Origin: Acidobacteriaceae bacterium
GTDB taxonomy: Bacteria; Acidobacteriota; Terriglobia; Terriglobales; Acidobacteriaceae
NCBI GenBank assembly: GCA_003133425.1
Contig: PKXI01000207.1
Location: forward strand, 1,285-6,865
Direction: 5' to 3'
DNA length: 5,581 nt
Position numbers and translations under genes: made by a program. Below are positions 1-5,581 of this stretch, piece by piece. Within the stretch, counting starts at the first letter, position 1. Each line of letters begins with the position of its first letter. The notes beneath the pieces were generated by a model. That model was given only the letters and a program-made list of their open reading frames with translations, did no database searches and had not been told where the DNA came from.

Positions 1-135
1 GCCATCCCGGAGGTTACCCGTTTTGTAGCCCTGCGGGTCGACGGAAATCTAAGTCACTCCAAAACACGAGTCCTAATCCCCGGTCAGAATCGCTCATCTC
101 GATGCTGGGAGGGGTGTTAGCATCAGTTCTGACAG
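1..135. other. Upstream flank of rnj, no assignable gene
   Basis: This stretch precedes the RNase J gene. One forward frame is open from the window edge to a TAG at 118-120, so the tail of an upstream gene cannot be excluded, but its roughly 39 residues resemble no family I recognise. A weak 4-bp inverted repeat (CCCG at 17-20 with CGGG at 34-37) is present. A purine-rich run (GGGAGGGG, 107-114) lies about 21 bases before the rnj ATG, too far for a normal Shine-Dalgarno. A weak -10-like hexamer, TAGCAT (118-123), lies 12 bases before the ATG but has no recognisable -35. I see no tRNA or other RNA gene. Confidence 0.4.
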
Positions 136-1791
136 ATGCAAACAAAAAAGTTAAAAATCATACCTTTGGGCGGCCTCGGCGAGTTCGGAATGAACTGCAT
201 GGTGCTGCGTTGGGAAGACGACATTATCGTGATCGACGCCGGGTTGATGTTCCCGGAGTCGGAGTTGCTTGGTGTGGATATCGTGGTGCCCGACATCACC
301 TATCTCATTGAAAACAAGCAGCACGTTCGTGCCATCATCCTCACCCACGGCCACGAAGACCACATTGGCGGCCTGCCTTGGATCCTGAGCGAAATCAAGG
401 TTCCCGTCTACGCCACGGAGTTCACCCTGGCCTACGTGGAGGGCAAGCTCGAAGAGCACCACCTGCTCGACGAAACCACGCTCATCGAGATTGAGCCCAA
501 GCACAAATTCACCATCGGGCCGTTCACCATTGAGCCGATCCGCGTGACCCACTCGCTGGTGGACTGCGTGGCGCTGGCCGTCGATACGCCCGTCGGCGTC
601 GTCATCCACACCGGCGACTTCAAGATCGACCTGTCGCCGCTCGACGATCAGGCCTTCGATCTGCACACCTTCGCCGAGTACGGCAAGAGAGGCGTGCTGG
701 CCCTGCTGCAGGACTCGACCAATGTGGAGAGACACGGCTTTACGCCCAGCGAACGGGCCGTGCGTCCGCGGCTGGATGAGATCTTTTCGCGCGCCACGAA
801 GAAGCTGTTTTTCAGCTGCTTCTCCTCCTCGATTTACCGTATTCGCATTGCGATGGAACTGGCCCGCGAGCACAAGCGCAAAGTGGCCATCATCGGCCGC
901 AGCATGGTGGAAAGCACCGAGATTGCGCAGGACCTGGGGTACATCGAAGTGCCCAACGGCCTGATCATCAATCCAGGGCAGATGAAAGACTACCCCGTGG
1001 ACCAGCTGATGGTGCTCATCAGCGGCACGCAGGGCGAGCCCATGAGCGCGCTGAGCCGCGCCGCGGTGGACAACCATCGCCACGCGCACATCGACGCGGG
1101 CGACACCGTCATACTGAGTTCGCGTGTGATTCCCGGCAACGAGAAGAGCATCTTCAGGGTCATCGACCACCTCTATCGCCGCGACGCCAACGTGATCTAC
1201 GACGACGGCTCGCACGGACTCATCCACGTCAGCGGCCACGGCAGCCAGGAAGAGCAGCGAATGCTCATCAACCTCGTGCGGCCCAAGTTCTTTATCCCCG
1301 TGCACGGCGACTATCGCTACCTGCGTCTCCACGCCAAGGTAGCCATGGAAACCGGCGCCGTGGAACACGCCATGGTGATTGAAGACGGTGACGTGCTTGA
1401 ACTCACCAAGGACGACGCGCGCAAGACCGAGAAGGTGACGGCCGGCCGCGTACTGATCGACTCCGGCTCAAGCATCGATGTGGTCGAAGATCTTGTCATT
1501 CGCGATCGCCGCATTCTGAGCGAAGACGGCATTGTGCTGGCGGTGCTGGCCATCAACAAGCGCACCGGCAAGCTGGAGCAGTCGCCCGAAGTGGTAATGC
1601 GCGGATTTGGGGGCGCAGACATCACCGATCAGGCCCGCGAAACCGTGATGAAGTCTCTCGACGGACTCACCGGCGAAGGCAAGACCGATTACGGCATGGT
1701 GAAGGAAAAGGTGCGCGTCGATTTGAAGCGCCTGATCCAGAAGACCACCGGAAGACGGCCGTTGATCATGCCGGTAATAATGGAGATCTGA
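136..1791 (+). CDS. rnj: Ribonuclease J (metallo-beta-lactamase / beta-CASP RNase)
   Basis: RNase J is a cytoplasmic zinc-dependent RNase with 5'-3' exonuclease and endonuclease activity in mRNA decay and RNA maturation. The 551 residues match the usual family length of about 555. The N-terminus reads KLKIIPLGGLGEFGMN, a family hallmark. The metal-binding motif HGHEDH is at residues 71-76; further ligands are H139 (THSLVD), D161 (TGDFKID) and H390 (PVHGDYR). The beta-CASP region carries SGTQGEPMSAL from residue 296 and HVSGHGSQEEQ with H364 and H368. A C-terminal domain ends in IMPVIMEI. In-frame stops at 118-120 and 130-132 make ATG 136 the first possible start, and it gives the standard family N-terminus. 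No Shine-Dalgarno lies at normal distance. Oddity: in the segment usually reading F(A/S)SN(I/V)HR, the His is Y234 (FSSSIYR). All catalytic residues are intact, so the enzyme should be active. Confidence 0.97.
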   Translation: MQTKKLKIIPLGGLGEFGMNCMVLRWEDDIIVIDAGLMFPESELLGVDIVVPDITYLIENKQHVRAIILTHGHEDHIGGLPWILSEIKVPVYATEFTLAYVEGKLEEHHLLDETTLIEIEPKHKFTIGPFTIEPIRVTHSLVDCVALAVDTPVGVVIHTGDFKIDLSPLDDQAFDLHTFAEYGKRGVLALLQDSTNVERHGFTPSERAVRPRLDEIFSRATKKLFFSCFSSSIYRIRIAMELAREHKRKVAIIGRSMVESTEIAQDLGYIEVPNGLIINPGQMKDYPVDQLMVLISGTQGEPMSALSRAAVDNHRHAHIDAGDTVILSSRVIPGNEKSIFRVIDHLYRRDANVIYDDGSHGLIHVSGHGSQEEQRMLINLVRPKFFIPVHGDYRYLRLHAKVAMETGAVEHAMVIEDGDVLELTKDDARKTEKVTAGRVLIDSGSSIDVVEDLVIRDRRILSEDGIVLAVLAINKRTGKLEQSPEVVMRGFGGADITDQARETVMKSLDGLTGEGKTDYGMVKEKVRVDLKRLIQKTTGRRPLIMPVIMEI

Positions 1792-1811
1792 GCAATGACT
1801 TTGCTATGAAT

Positions 1812-1838
1812 TTGCGGCGGGTGGTTCGCATGCCGCAA
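1812..1838. terminator. Hairpin after rnj, possible weak terminator
   Basis: TTGCGGC at 1812-1818 pairs perfectly with GCCGCAA at 1832-1838, a 7-bp GC-rich stem with a 13-base loop that begins 20 bases after the rnj stop codon. No T-tract follows on the + strand, so it is not a classical intrinsic terminator. It could protect the rnj mRNA 3' end, pause RNA polymerase, or help separate rnj from the next transcript. The pairing is seen directly; the role is inferred. Confidence 0.35.
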
Positions 1839-1858
1839 GCTCTCGCAAACTGATTCTG

Positions 1859-1864
1859 TAAAAT
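1859..1864 (+). promoter_or_regulatory. -10-like hexamer immediately before the NTF2-like gene
   Basis: TAAAAT matches TATAAT at five of six positions and ends six bases before the ATG at 1871. A promoter here would start transcription at or within a base or two of the start codon, giving a leaderless mRNA. This would fit the absence of a Shine-Dalgarno upstream of 1871. No convincing -35 box is seen at 16-18 bases spacing, so support rests on the hexamer and its position. Confidence 0.3.
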
Positions 1865-1870
1865 CCCCTT

Positions 1871-2413
1871 ATGAGCCGCCTAGCTGCTGTGTTCGTTCTC
1901 GCCGCTGCCGTTCTTGCTCCCGCAATCCTCGCGCAAGCACCCCAGTCCACCATTCCAACGATCACATCTTCGGTGCCCGCCTGCCTGCCTTCAACCACGC
2001 TTGAAGAACTCACCAAGGCGCTCGACGATGCGATCAGCGGCCCGGGCGACAAAGATCGCACCTGCCTGCGCCAGCTCGTGCTGCCCGACGCGCGCTTGAC
2101 GCCCATCCGGAAGGTGGAGGACGGCAGTTTCGCGCCCCGCATTCTCACCCTCGACGACTGGATCAACGCCGTCGCCCGTCGCGGCAGCGAGCCCATGGTC
2201 GAGCGCCAGGTGAAGGTGCGTTCAGAAACCTATGGGCACTTCGCCCACCTGTGGAGCACCTATGAAATCCGCCCCACTCCCGACGGCAAGGCCACGGTCA
2301 CCGGCATCAACAGCGTGCAGGCCATCTTCGACGGAACTCGCTGGCGAGTTCTATCCATCCTGTGGGAGCCGGACACAACCGCCGGACCCGTTCCGGAGAA
2401 ATATCTGCCATGA
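1871..2413 (+). CDS. Secreted NTF2-like (SnoaL/DUF4440-type) protein
   Basis: A 180-residue protein of unknown specific function. Residues 1-22 form a signal peptide: MSRL, then an Ala/Val/Leu-rich core, with probable cleavage after AILA-QA, so the mature protein should be periplasmic or extracellular. The rest looks like a single NTF2-like alpha+beta domain: an N-terminal helix (LEELTKALDDAI, about 44-55), a middle helix (TLDDWINAVAR, about 93-103), then beta strands with the patterns GHFAHLWSTYEIR (122-134) and GINSVQAIFDGTRWRVLSILWE (145-166), which are typical of this superfamily. Cys38 and Cys65 are the only cysteines and could form a disulfide after export. The fold is shared by enzymes and binding proteins, so no reaction can be assigned. 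ATG 1871 is chosen because it gives the complete signal peptide; it has no Shine-Dalgarno but follows a -10-like hexamer. The TGA overlaps the next gene's ATG, implying translational coupling. Confidence 0.78.
   Translation: MSRLAAVFVLAAAVLAPAILAQAPQSTIPTITSSVPACLPSTTLEELTKALDDAISGPGDKDRTCLRQLVLPDARLTPIRKVEDGSFAPRILTLDDWINAVARRGSEPMVERQVKVRSETYGHFAHLWSTYEIRPTPDGKATVTGINSVQAIFDGTRWRVLSILWEPDTTAGPVPEKYLP
2395..2400 (+). promoter_or_regulatory. Shine-Dalgarno for the PLP enzyme start at 2410
   Basis: GGAGAA lies nine bases before ATG 2410, inside the 3' end of the preceding gene. It supports 2410 as the start over an in-frame GTG at 2362, which would add 16 residues unlike the family N-terminus and overlap the upstream gene by 52 bases. 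Confidence 0.5.
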
Positions 2414-3399
2414 GCACAACCACTGAAACCCTTGTATCGATTGAAGCCATTCGCGCGGCCGCTGAACGCATTGCGGGAGTCGCCGTGAAGACGCCGCTGG
2501 TGCGTGCGCCCTTTCCCGGACTAGCGGGCGAAATATGGCTGAAAGCCGAAAGCCTACAGCCCATCGGCAGCTTCAAGCTGCGCGGCGCTGCCAACAAGAT
2601 TCTGCAACTCACGCCGGAGGAAATCGCGCGCGGCGTCATCACGTATTCGAGCGGCAATCACGCGCAGGGCGTGGCCTATGCGGCTCGCGAAGTCGGAGCC
2701 AAAGCGGTGATCGTAATGCCGTCGAACGCGCCGGCCATCAAGCGCGCCGCCACGCTGGCGTTGGGTGCTGAGGTCGTGGACGTGGGCGTCGCTTCAAGCG
2801 AGCGCCTGGCCATGGCCGAGAAACTCGTCCGCGAGCACGGCTACATCGTTGTCCCGCCCTACGACGACGAGCAGATCATCGCCGGTCAGGCGACTTGCGG
2901 CCTTGAAATCGTTGAAGAGTGGCCGGACGTCGACCTGGTGCTGTCGCCGGTGAGCGGCGGCGGCCTGCTCGGCGGAGTGGCCGCCGCAGTCAAGCAGTTG
3001 AGCCCGCGGACAAAAGTGTTTGGCGTCGAACCGGAGCTGGCCGGCGACACCGCAGAGAGTTTCCGCACCGGCAAAATCGTCACCTGGGGTGCGGAGCTCA
3101 CCAGCCGCACCATCGCCGACGGCCTGCGCACGCAAAGCGTGGGCGAGCGGAATTTTGCCCACATTCAGGCCTTTGTTGACGGCATTATCACCGTCACCGA
3201 GGCCGAGATTCGCGCTGCCATGCGCGCCATCGTGGCCGCAACGCGCCTGGTTCCAGAGCCCAGCGGGGCGGTGCCTGTGGCGGCGCTGCTGTTCCACGCC
3301 GCCGAGTTGCCCGACTACAAAAACGCCGCCGCAATCATCAGCGGAGGCAACGTGGACCCGGCTTTGCTGGCCGAGGTGCTTACCGAAAGCGCGCCATAA
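2410..3399 (+). CDS. PLP-dependent threonine/serine dehydratase or serine racemase
   Basis: A 329-residue fold-type II PLP enzyme of the threonine dehydratase / serine racemase family. Such enzymes deaminate L-threonine to 2-oxobutanoate or L-serine to pyruvate, and some racemise serine or dehydrate 3-hydroxyaspartate. The PLP lysine is K56 in GSFKLRGA. SSGNHAQG (80-87) binds the substrate carboxylate, with S81 at the position of the catalytic serine of serine racemase. The phosphate-binding glycine loop is SGGGLLGG (182-189), and SGGNVD (311-316) is the C-terminal motif. E207, A211 and D213 in GVEPELAGD have the spacing of the divalent-cation site of human serine racemase (E210, A214, D216). 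There is no C-terminal ACT-like domain, so this is not the long, isoleucine-inhibited IlvA form. The start is ATG 2410, in an ATGA overlap with the upstream stop and preceded by GGAGAA. Family assignment is firm; the choice between dehydratase, racemase and hydroxyaspartate dehydratase is open. Confidence 0.92.
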   Translation: MSTTTETLVSIEAIRAAAERIAGVAVKTPLVRAPFPGLAGEIWLKAESLQPIGSFKLRGAANKILQLTPEEIARGVITYSSGNHAQGVAYAAREVGAKAVIVMPSNAPAIKRAATLALGAEVVDVGVASSERLAMAEKLVREHGYIVVPPYDDEQIIAGQATCGLEIVEEWPDVDLVLSPVSGGGLLGGVAAAVKQLSPRTKVFGVEPELAGDTAESFRTGKIVTWGAELTSRTIADGLRTQSVGERNFAHIQAFVDGIITVTEAEIRAAMRAIVAATRLVPEPSGAVPVAALLFHAAELPDYKNAAAIISGGNVDPALLAEVLTESAP

Positions 3400-3410
3400 C
3401 GTCGTTCGAC

Positions 3411-3416
3411 TATGAT
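3411..3416 (+). promoter_or_regulatory. -10-like hexamer before the SH3b protein gene
   Basis: TATGAT matches TATAAT at five of six positions and overlaps the upstream candidate start at 3412. If functional, transcription would begin around 3422-3424, only a few bases before the second in-frame ATG (3427), and the 3412 ATG would be outside the mRNA. No -35 box is evident and the gene may instead be read from the upstream operon. Weak support. Confidence 0.22.
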
Positions 3417-4464
3417 TTTGAATGGTATGAAGCTACGAATCCTGGCTACTCGCGCCCTTATCGTCGCCATGGCTCTCATGGTGCTGTTGCCCGCTGCAAC
3501 CTCTGCGAGCGGCCAAAAGAAAAAGGGTCCGCAATTGGAAAAGCCGATTGCCGGCCCGCGCGCCACTGCCCTCCGCGTGACTATGCTCTACGTTGCGCCC
3601 GACACCGGCTCGCAGAAAGTTGACCGCGTGCAGATTGGCCGCGAAATGGTAGTCGCCGAAAAAAGCGGGCCGTGGATGCGCGTCTACGCCAACACCGACA
3701 TTGAGGAAATTCAGGAGAGCAAGGACACTCCCATTATTGGAAGCGACACAACCCCGCCGCCCATTTCGGGATGGATGAAGATCAATGGTGTCGTGGTGGA
3801 AACCACGCCCAACGGCGACCAGATACTAATGGGTGAGGCGGCCAATCAGGAGTCGCTGGCGTCGGACCCGCGCGGCCCGGTGAACGCCGCACAGAGCGCG
3901 CGCCTGCTGTACAGGCGGTTGATGGAGATGTTTCCCAACTCGCCGCTCGCGCCTGAAGCTGCATGGCGCTCGGCCGACATCCAGTGGCAGATAGAAAAGG
4001 CAGACACCTCGACATTGCGCTCCGCACACGAGAAAGACGCCTACATGCGGCAGCAAATGGACGAAGACGAGTTAAAGAAATTGATCAAGCAGTATCCGCA
4101 CACCCGCTGGGCAGACCTGGCGGCCTTCCTGCTCATCGACAACAAGCTCTGCGGAGATTGGCAGGGAGCGGTGCAGTGTCCGCAAAAAGAATCGGAGATA
4201 TACGAGAAGTACGCCGACGAGCACCCCGACGGTCCCCGTACCGCGCAGGCACTTTACCAGGCCGTCTACAGGCAGGCGGTGCTGGTGGATATGTTTGCCG
4301 CCAACGGCGACAATAAAAAGAGCGAAAACGCAAAGAATCATGCACATGACCTGGCCACGAAACTAAAAGATCACTATGCGACGACCGATTACGCTTGGCG
4401 TGCCGGAGCTCTCGTGTACAAATTGGATGAAGGTATTCCTGTCTACGGTATCGACCGGGAGTGA
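3412..4464 (+). CDS. Exported SH3b-domain protein with TPR-like helical repeats
   Basis: A 350-residue protein (345 from the alternative start) of unknown function. The N-terminus (MKLRILATRALIVAMALMVL, residues 6-25) is a signal peptide with likely cleavage near ATSASG (30-34). There is no lipobox cysteine, so a soluble periplasmic location is expected. Residues about 50-128 look like a bacterial SH3b domain: RVTMLYVAPD, a VGP-like GREMVVAEKSGPWMRVY, and GWMKINGVVV. Residues about 158-335 are helical and TPR-like, with the recurring FPNSPLAPEAAWR, YPHTRWADLAAFL and HPDGPRTAQALYQA patterns seen in BamD/YbgF-type repeats. Cys247 and Cys256 may form a disulfide. Neither candidate start (ATG 3412 or ATG 3427) has a Shine-Dalgarno. 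I report the longer form, but 3427 gives the more typical MKLR signal-peptide start. The gene lies 12 bases after the PLP enzyme and 59 before uppP. SH3b domains often bind peptidoglycan or protein partners; an envelope scaffold role is inference. Confidence 0.8.
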   Translation: MILNGMKLRILATRALIVAMALMVLLPAATSASGQKKKGPQLEKPIAGPRATALRVTMLYVAPDTGSQKVDRVQIGREMVVAEKSGPWMRVYANTDIEEIQESKDTPIIGSDTTPPPISGWMKINGVVVETTPNGDQILMGEAANQESLASDPRGPVNAAQSARLLYRRLMEMFPNSPLAPEAAWRSADIQWQIEKADTSTLRSAHEKDAYMRQQMDEDELKKLIKQYPHTRWADLAAFLLIDNKLCGDWQGAVQCPQKESEIYEKYADEHPDGPRTAQALYQAVYRQAVLVDMFAANGDNKKSENAKNHAHDLATKLKDHYATTDYAWRAGALVYKLDEGIPVYGIDRE

Positions 4465-4514
4465 GCGTGGGCTGGGGCCCGTTCACACTACTCGGCTAAC
4501 CGGAACTGCAATCT

Positions 4515-4520
4515 GGAGGA
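4515..4520 (+). promoter_or_regulatory. Shine-Dalgarno for the TTG start of uppP
   Basis: GGAGGA is the strongest ribosome-binding site in the window. It ends three bases before TTG 4524, slightly closer than usual. It supports the unusual TTG start, which also gives the family-typical N-terminus MNPYIQSIILGIVEG. Confidence 0.75.
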
Positions 4521-4523
4521 TTA

Positions 4524-5402
4524 TTGAACCCCTATATTCAGTCCATAATATTGGGAATAGTAGAAGGTCTGACCGAATTTTTGCCGGTCAGTTCCACGGC
4601 GCATCTGCGCATCAGCGAAGCATTAATGAAGATTCCGCTCGATGACGCGTACTGGAAGATGTACACCGTCGTCATCCAGTTGGGCGCAATCGTGGCATTG
4701 TGCATGTTGTTCCTGGCGCGCATTGTGGACTTCATGCGCACGTTTCCCAGGGGCGAAGACGGCCGCCATACCTGGAAGAATCATCCCATTACGCTTACTT
4801 TCGTCGCCTTTGCGGTGACCTCGGTTCCCGCCTTGCTGTTGCACAAGTGGAGCGAAAAGAATCTGGCCAGACTCACTGCTATGGCGCTGGCGCTGCTGAT
4901 TGGTGGCATCGCCATGTGGGTCGTCGATGCCCGCATGAGCCGCTTCGAGGCCGGCACAACTCACGTGGAAGAGATGACCCTGTCGCAGGCAATCTGGATC
5001 GGGCTCTGCCAGACGCTGTCGGCTGTTTTTCCCGGAGTCTCGCGCTCCATGTCGACCATCGCTGCCGGACAGATGGCAGGACTCGACCGCCCCGCTGCGC
5101 TGGAGTTCAGCTTTCTGCTTTCCATTCCCACCATGATCGCTGCCACCGGCTGGGACTTCCTCAAGGAGGTCCGCGGCAGCAAGTCTGCAGATGCTGCTGT
5201 GGCCACAGCGCACGTGGTCATGAATTCTGAACGCTGGATCGTGCTCGTGATCGGACTGGTGGTCTCCTTCATCGTCGCGCTCGGCGTAGTCGAGTGGTTT
5301 CTCTTCTGGGTCCGCAAACACGGATTCACGGTGTTCGCCATCTACCGCATCCTGCTTGGCGGCGCGCTGCTGATCTGGGGAGCAAAGTTCATCGCAACCT
5401 AG
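4524..5402 (+). CDS. uppP: Undecaprenyl-diphosphatase UppP (BacA)
   Basis: An integral inner-membrane phosphatase that converts undecaprenyl diphosphate to undecaprenyl phosphate, recycling the lipid carrier for peptidoglycan and other cell-wall polymers; raised dosage is known to give bacitracin resistance. The protein has 292 residues (E. coli BacA has 273). The first signature, GIVEGLTEFLPVSSTAHL (11-28), contains E14, E18, S24 and H27, equivalent to E. coli E17, E21, S27 and H30. The second, FPGVSRS (169-175), contains the catalytic arginine R174, followed by EFSFLLSIPTM (194-204). Hydrophobic segments are seen at roughly 48-68, 90-107, 117-134, 155-170, 192-208, 237-262 and 268-289. The usual SRSG is SRSM here. 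The start is TTG 4524 with GGAGGA just upstream; the next in-frame ATG would delete the first active-site motif. The gene follows the SH3b protein by 59 bases and may share its transcript. Confidence 0.97.
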   Translation: MNPYIQSIILGIVEGLTEFLPVSSTAHLRISEALMKIPLDDAYWKMYTVVIQLGAIVALCMLFLARIVDFMRTFPRGEDGRHTWKNHPITLTFVAFAVTSVPALLLHKWSEKNLARLTAMALALLIGGIAMWVVDARMSRFEAGTTHVEEMTLSQAIWIGLCQTLSAVFPGVSRSMSTIAAGQMAGLDRPAALEFSFLLSIPTMIAATGWDFLKEVRGSKSADAAVATAHVVMNSERWIVLVIGLVVSFIVALGVVEWFLFWVRKHGFTVFAIYRILLGGALLIWGAKFIAT

Positions 5403-5486
5403 CAAATCACTTGGAATTGCAGTCACCGCAAATCCTGGGCCCTTCTTCATCATCCTTCGGGCAGTTTTCCAATTGGTGTAGAGGGG
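5403..5486. other. Intergenic region after uppP
   Basis: No coding signal is seen here. A weak pairing, GCCC at 5439-5442 with GGGC at 5459-5462, is followed by AGTTTT and could be a poor intrinsic terminator for uppP, but the stem is only 4 bp with a 16-base loop. A palindrome, CCAATTGG, is at 5469-5476. Confidence 0.3.
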
Positions 5487-5542
5487 CTTTGAAAGGGCAC
5501 GGCCGGGGTACCCTCTGGGTCGCCGTGCCGAAAATGCCAAAG
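5487..5542. repeat. Nested inverted repeat, probable dispersed intergenic element
   Basis: An outer stem pairs CTTTG (5487-5491) with CAAAG (5538-5542). An inner perfect 8-bp stem pairs GGCACGGC (5496-5503) with GCCGTGCC (5522-5529). Inside the loop, ACCC (5510-5513) can pair with GGGT (5517-5520). The downstream stretch to the window end includes GGCTGCGGAAAAACTC (5561-5576). From memory, stems of the type GGGCACGGC...GCCGTGCC near a GGCTGCGGAAAAACTC-like tail recur between genes in Acidobacteriota; I cannot verify this here. No T-tract directly follows the stem, so a simple terminator is unlikely, although it could act as an mRNA 3' structure for uppP. The element may continue past the window edge. 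Confidence 0.5.
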
Positions 5543-5581
5543 TTTTAATCGGGCTTTATAGGCTGCGGAAAAACTCTAGTT

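Noticed and set aside
20..60. Left-flank sequence compared with the right-edge repeat tail
   Set aside because: Both contain CTGCGG and a GAAA/AAAA run, but the match is short and gapped and could be chance.
102..311. A forward open frame overlapping the rnj start
   Set aside because: It runs out of frame through the conserved RNase J N-terminus and its product is Arg/Gly/His-rich with no family resemblance.
151..1368. A long open frame on the minus strand (405 codons) opposite rnj
   Set aside because: It lies wholly antisense to a clear RNase J gene, its product is His/Val/Asp-rich with no recognisable domain, and it is a codon-bias shadow of GC-rich coding DNA.
2362..2409. GTG upstream start for the PLP enzyme
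   Set aside because: It would add 16 residues unlike the family and overlap the upstream gene by 52 bases; ATG 2410 has an SD and the typical ATGA junction.
5439..5466. Intrinsic terminator after uppP
   Set aside because: Only a 4-bp stem with a 16-base loop and a short T-run; too weak to call as a terminator, so mentioned only in the intergenic note.
4623..5540. A 305-codon open frame on the minus strand over uppP
   Set aside because: The product is low-complexity and His/Asp/Gln-rich with no domain, and it is antisense to a certain uppP. An apparent purine-rich site near its possible internal starts is not enough.
1..5581. Mobile elements, CRISPR arrays, tRNA genes, toxin-antitoxin or defence systems
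   Set aside because: No transposase, integrase, regularly spaced repeats, tRNA cloverleaf or defence-type domain was seen on either strand.

Overview
The window is a chromosomal stretch with five complete genes, all on the + strand and closely spaced: ribonuclease J, a small secreted NTF2-like protein, a PLP-dependent serine/threonine dehydratase or serine racemase, an exported SH3b plus helical-repeat protein, and undecaprenyl-diphosphatase (UppP). The sequence is GC-rich. The protein style (alanine-rich signal peptides, NTF2-like and SH3b/TPR-like periplasmic proteins beside housekeeping genes) and the structured intergenic element at the right end suggest a Gram-negative soil bacterium, most likely of the phylum Acidobacteriota (Terriglobia). 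That placement is an inference from resemblance; no marker gene here proves it.

Layout: 1-135 is an upstream flank with no assignable gene. 136-1791 is rnj. 1792-1870 is a short gap with a 7-bp hairpin and a -10-like hexamer just before the next gene. 1871-2413 encodes the secreted NTF2-like protein, and its stop codon overlaps the start of the PLP enzyme gene (2410-3399) in an ATGA junction. The SH3b/repeat protein follows at 3412 (or 3427) to 4464, and uppP runs from a TTG start at 4524 to 5402. 5403-5581 is non-coding and holds a nested inverted repeat that looks like a dispersed intergenic element.

Spacing suggests that the genes from 1871 to 5402 are wholly or largely co-transcribed, with rnj probably on its own transcript. 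The themes are mixed: RNA decay (RNase J), amino-acid metabolism (PLP enzyme) and cell envelope (exported proteins, lipid-carrier recycling by UppP). I see no mobile element, CRISPR array, toxin-antitoxin pair, phage gene or defence system, and no convincing novel system. The points most worth checking are a Tyr in place of the usual His in the beta-CASP domain of RNase J, a serine-racemase-type metal site in the PLP enzyme, start codons without Shine-Dalgarno sequences next to -10-like hexamers, and the structured element at the right end.
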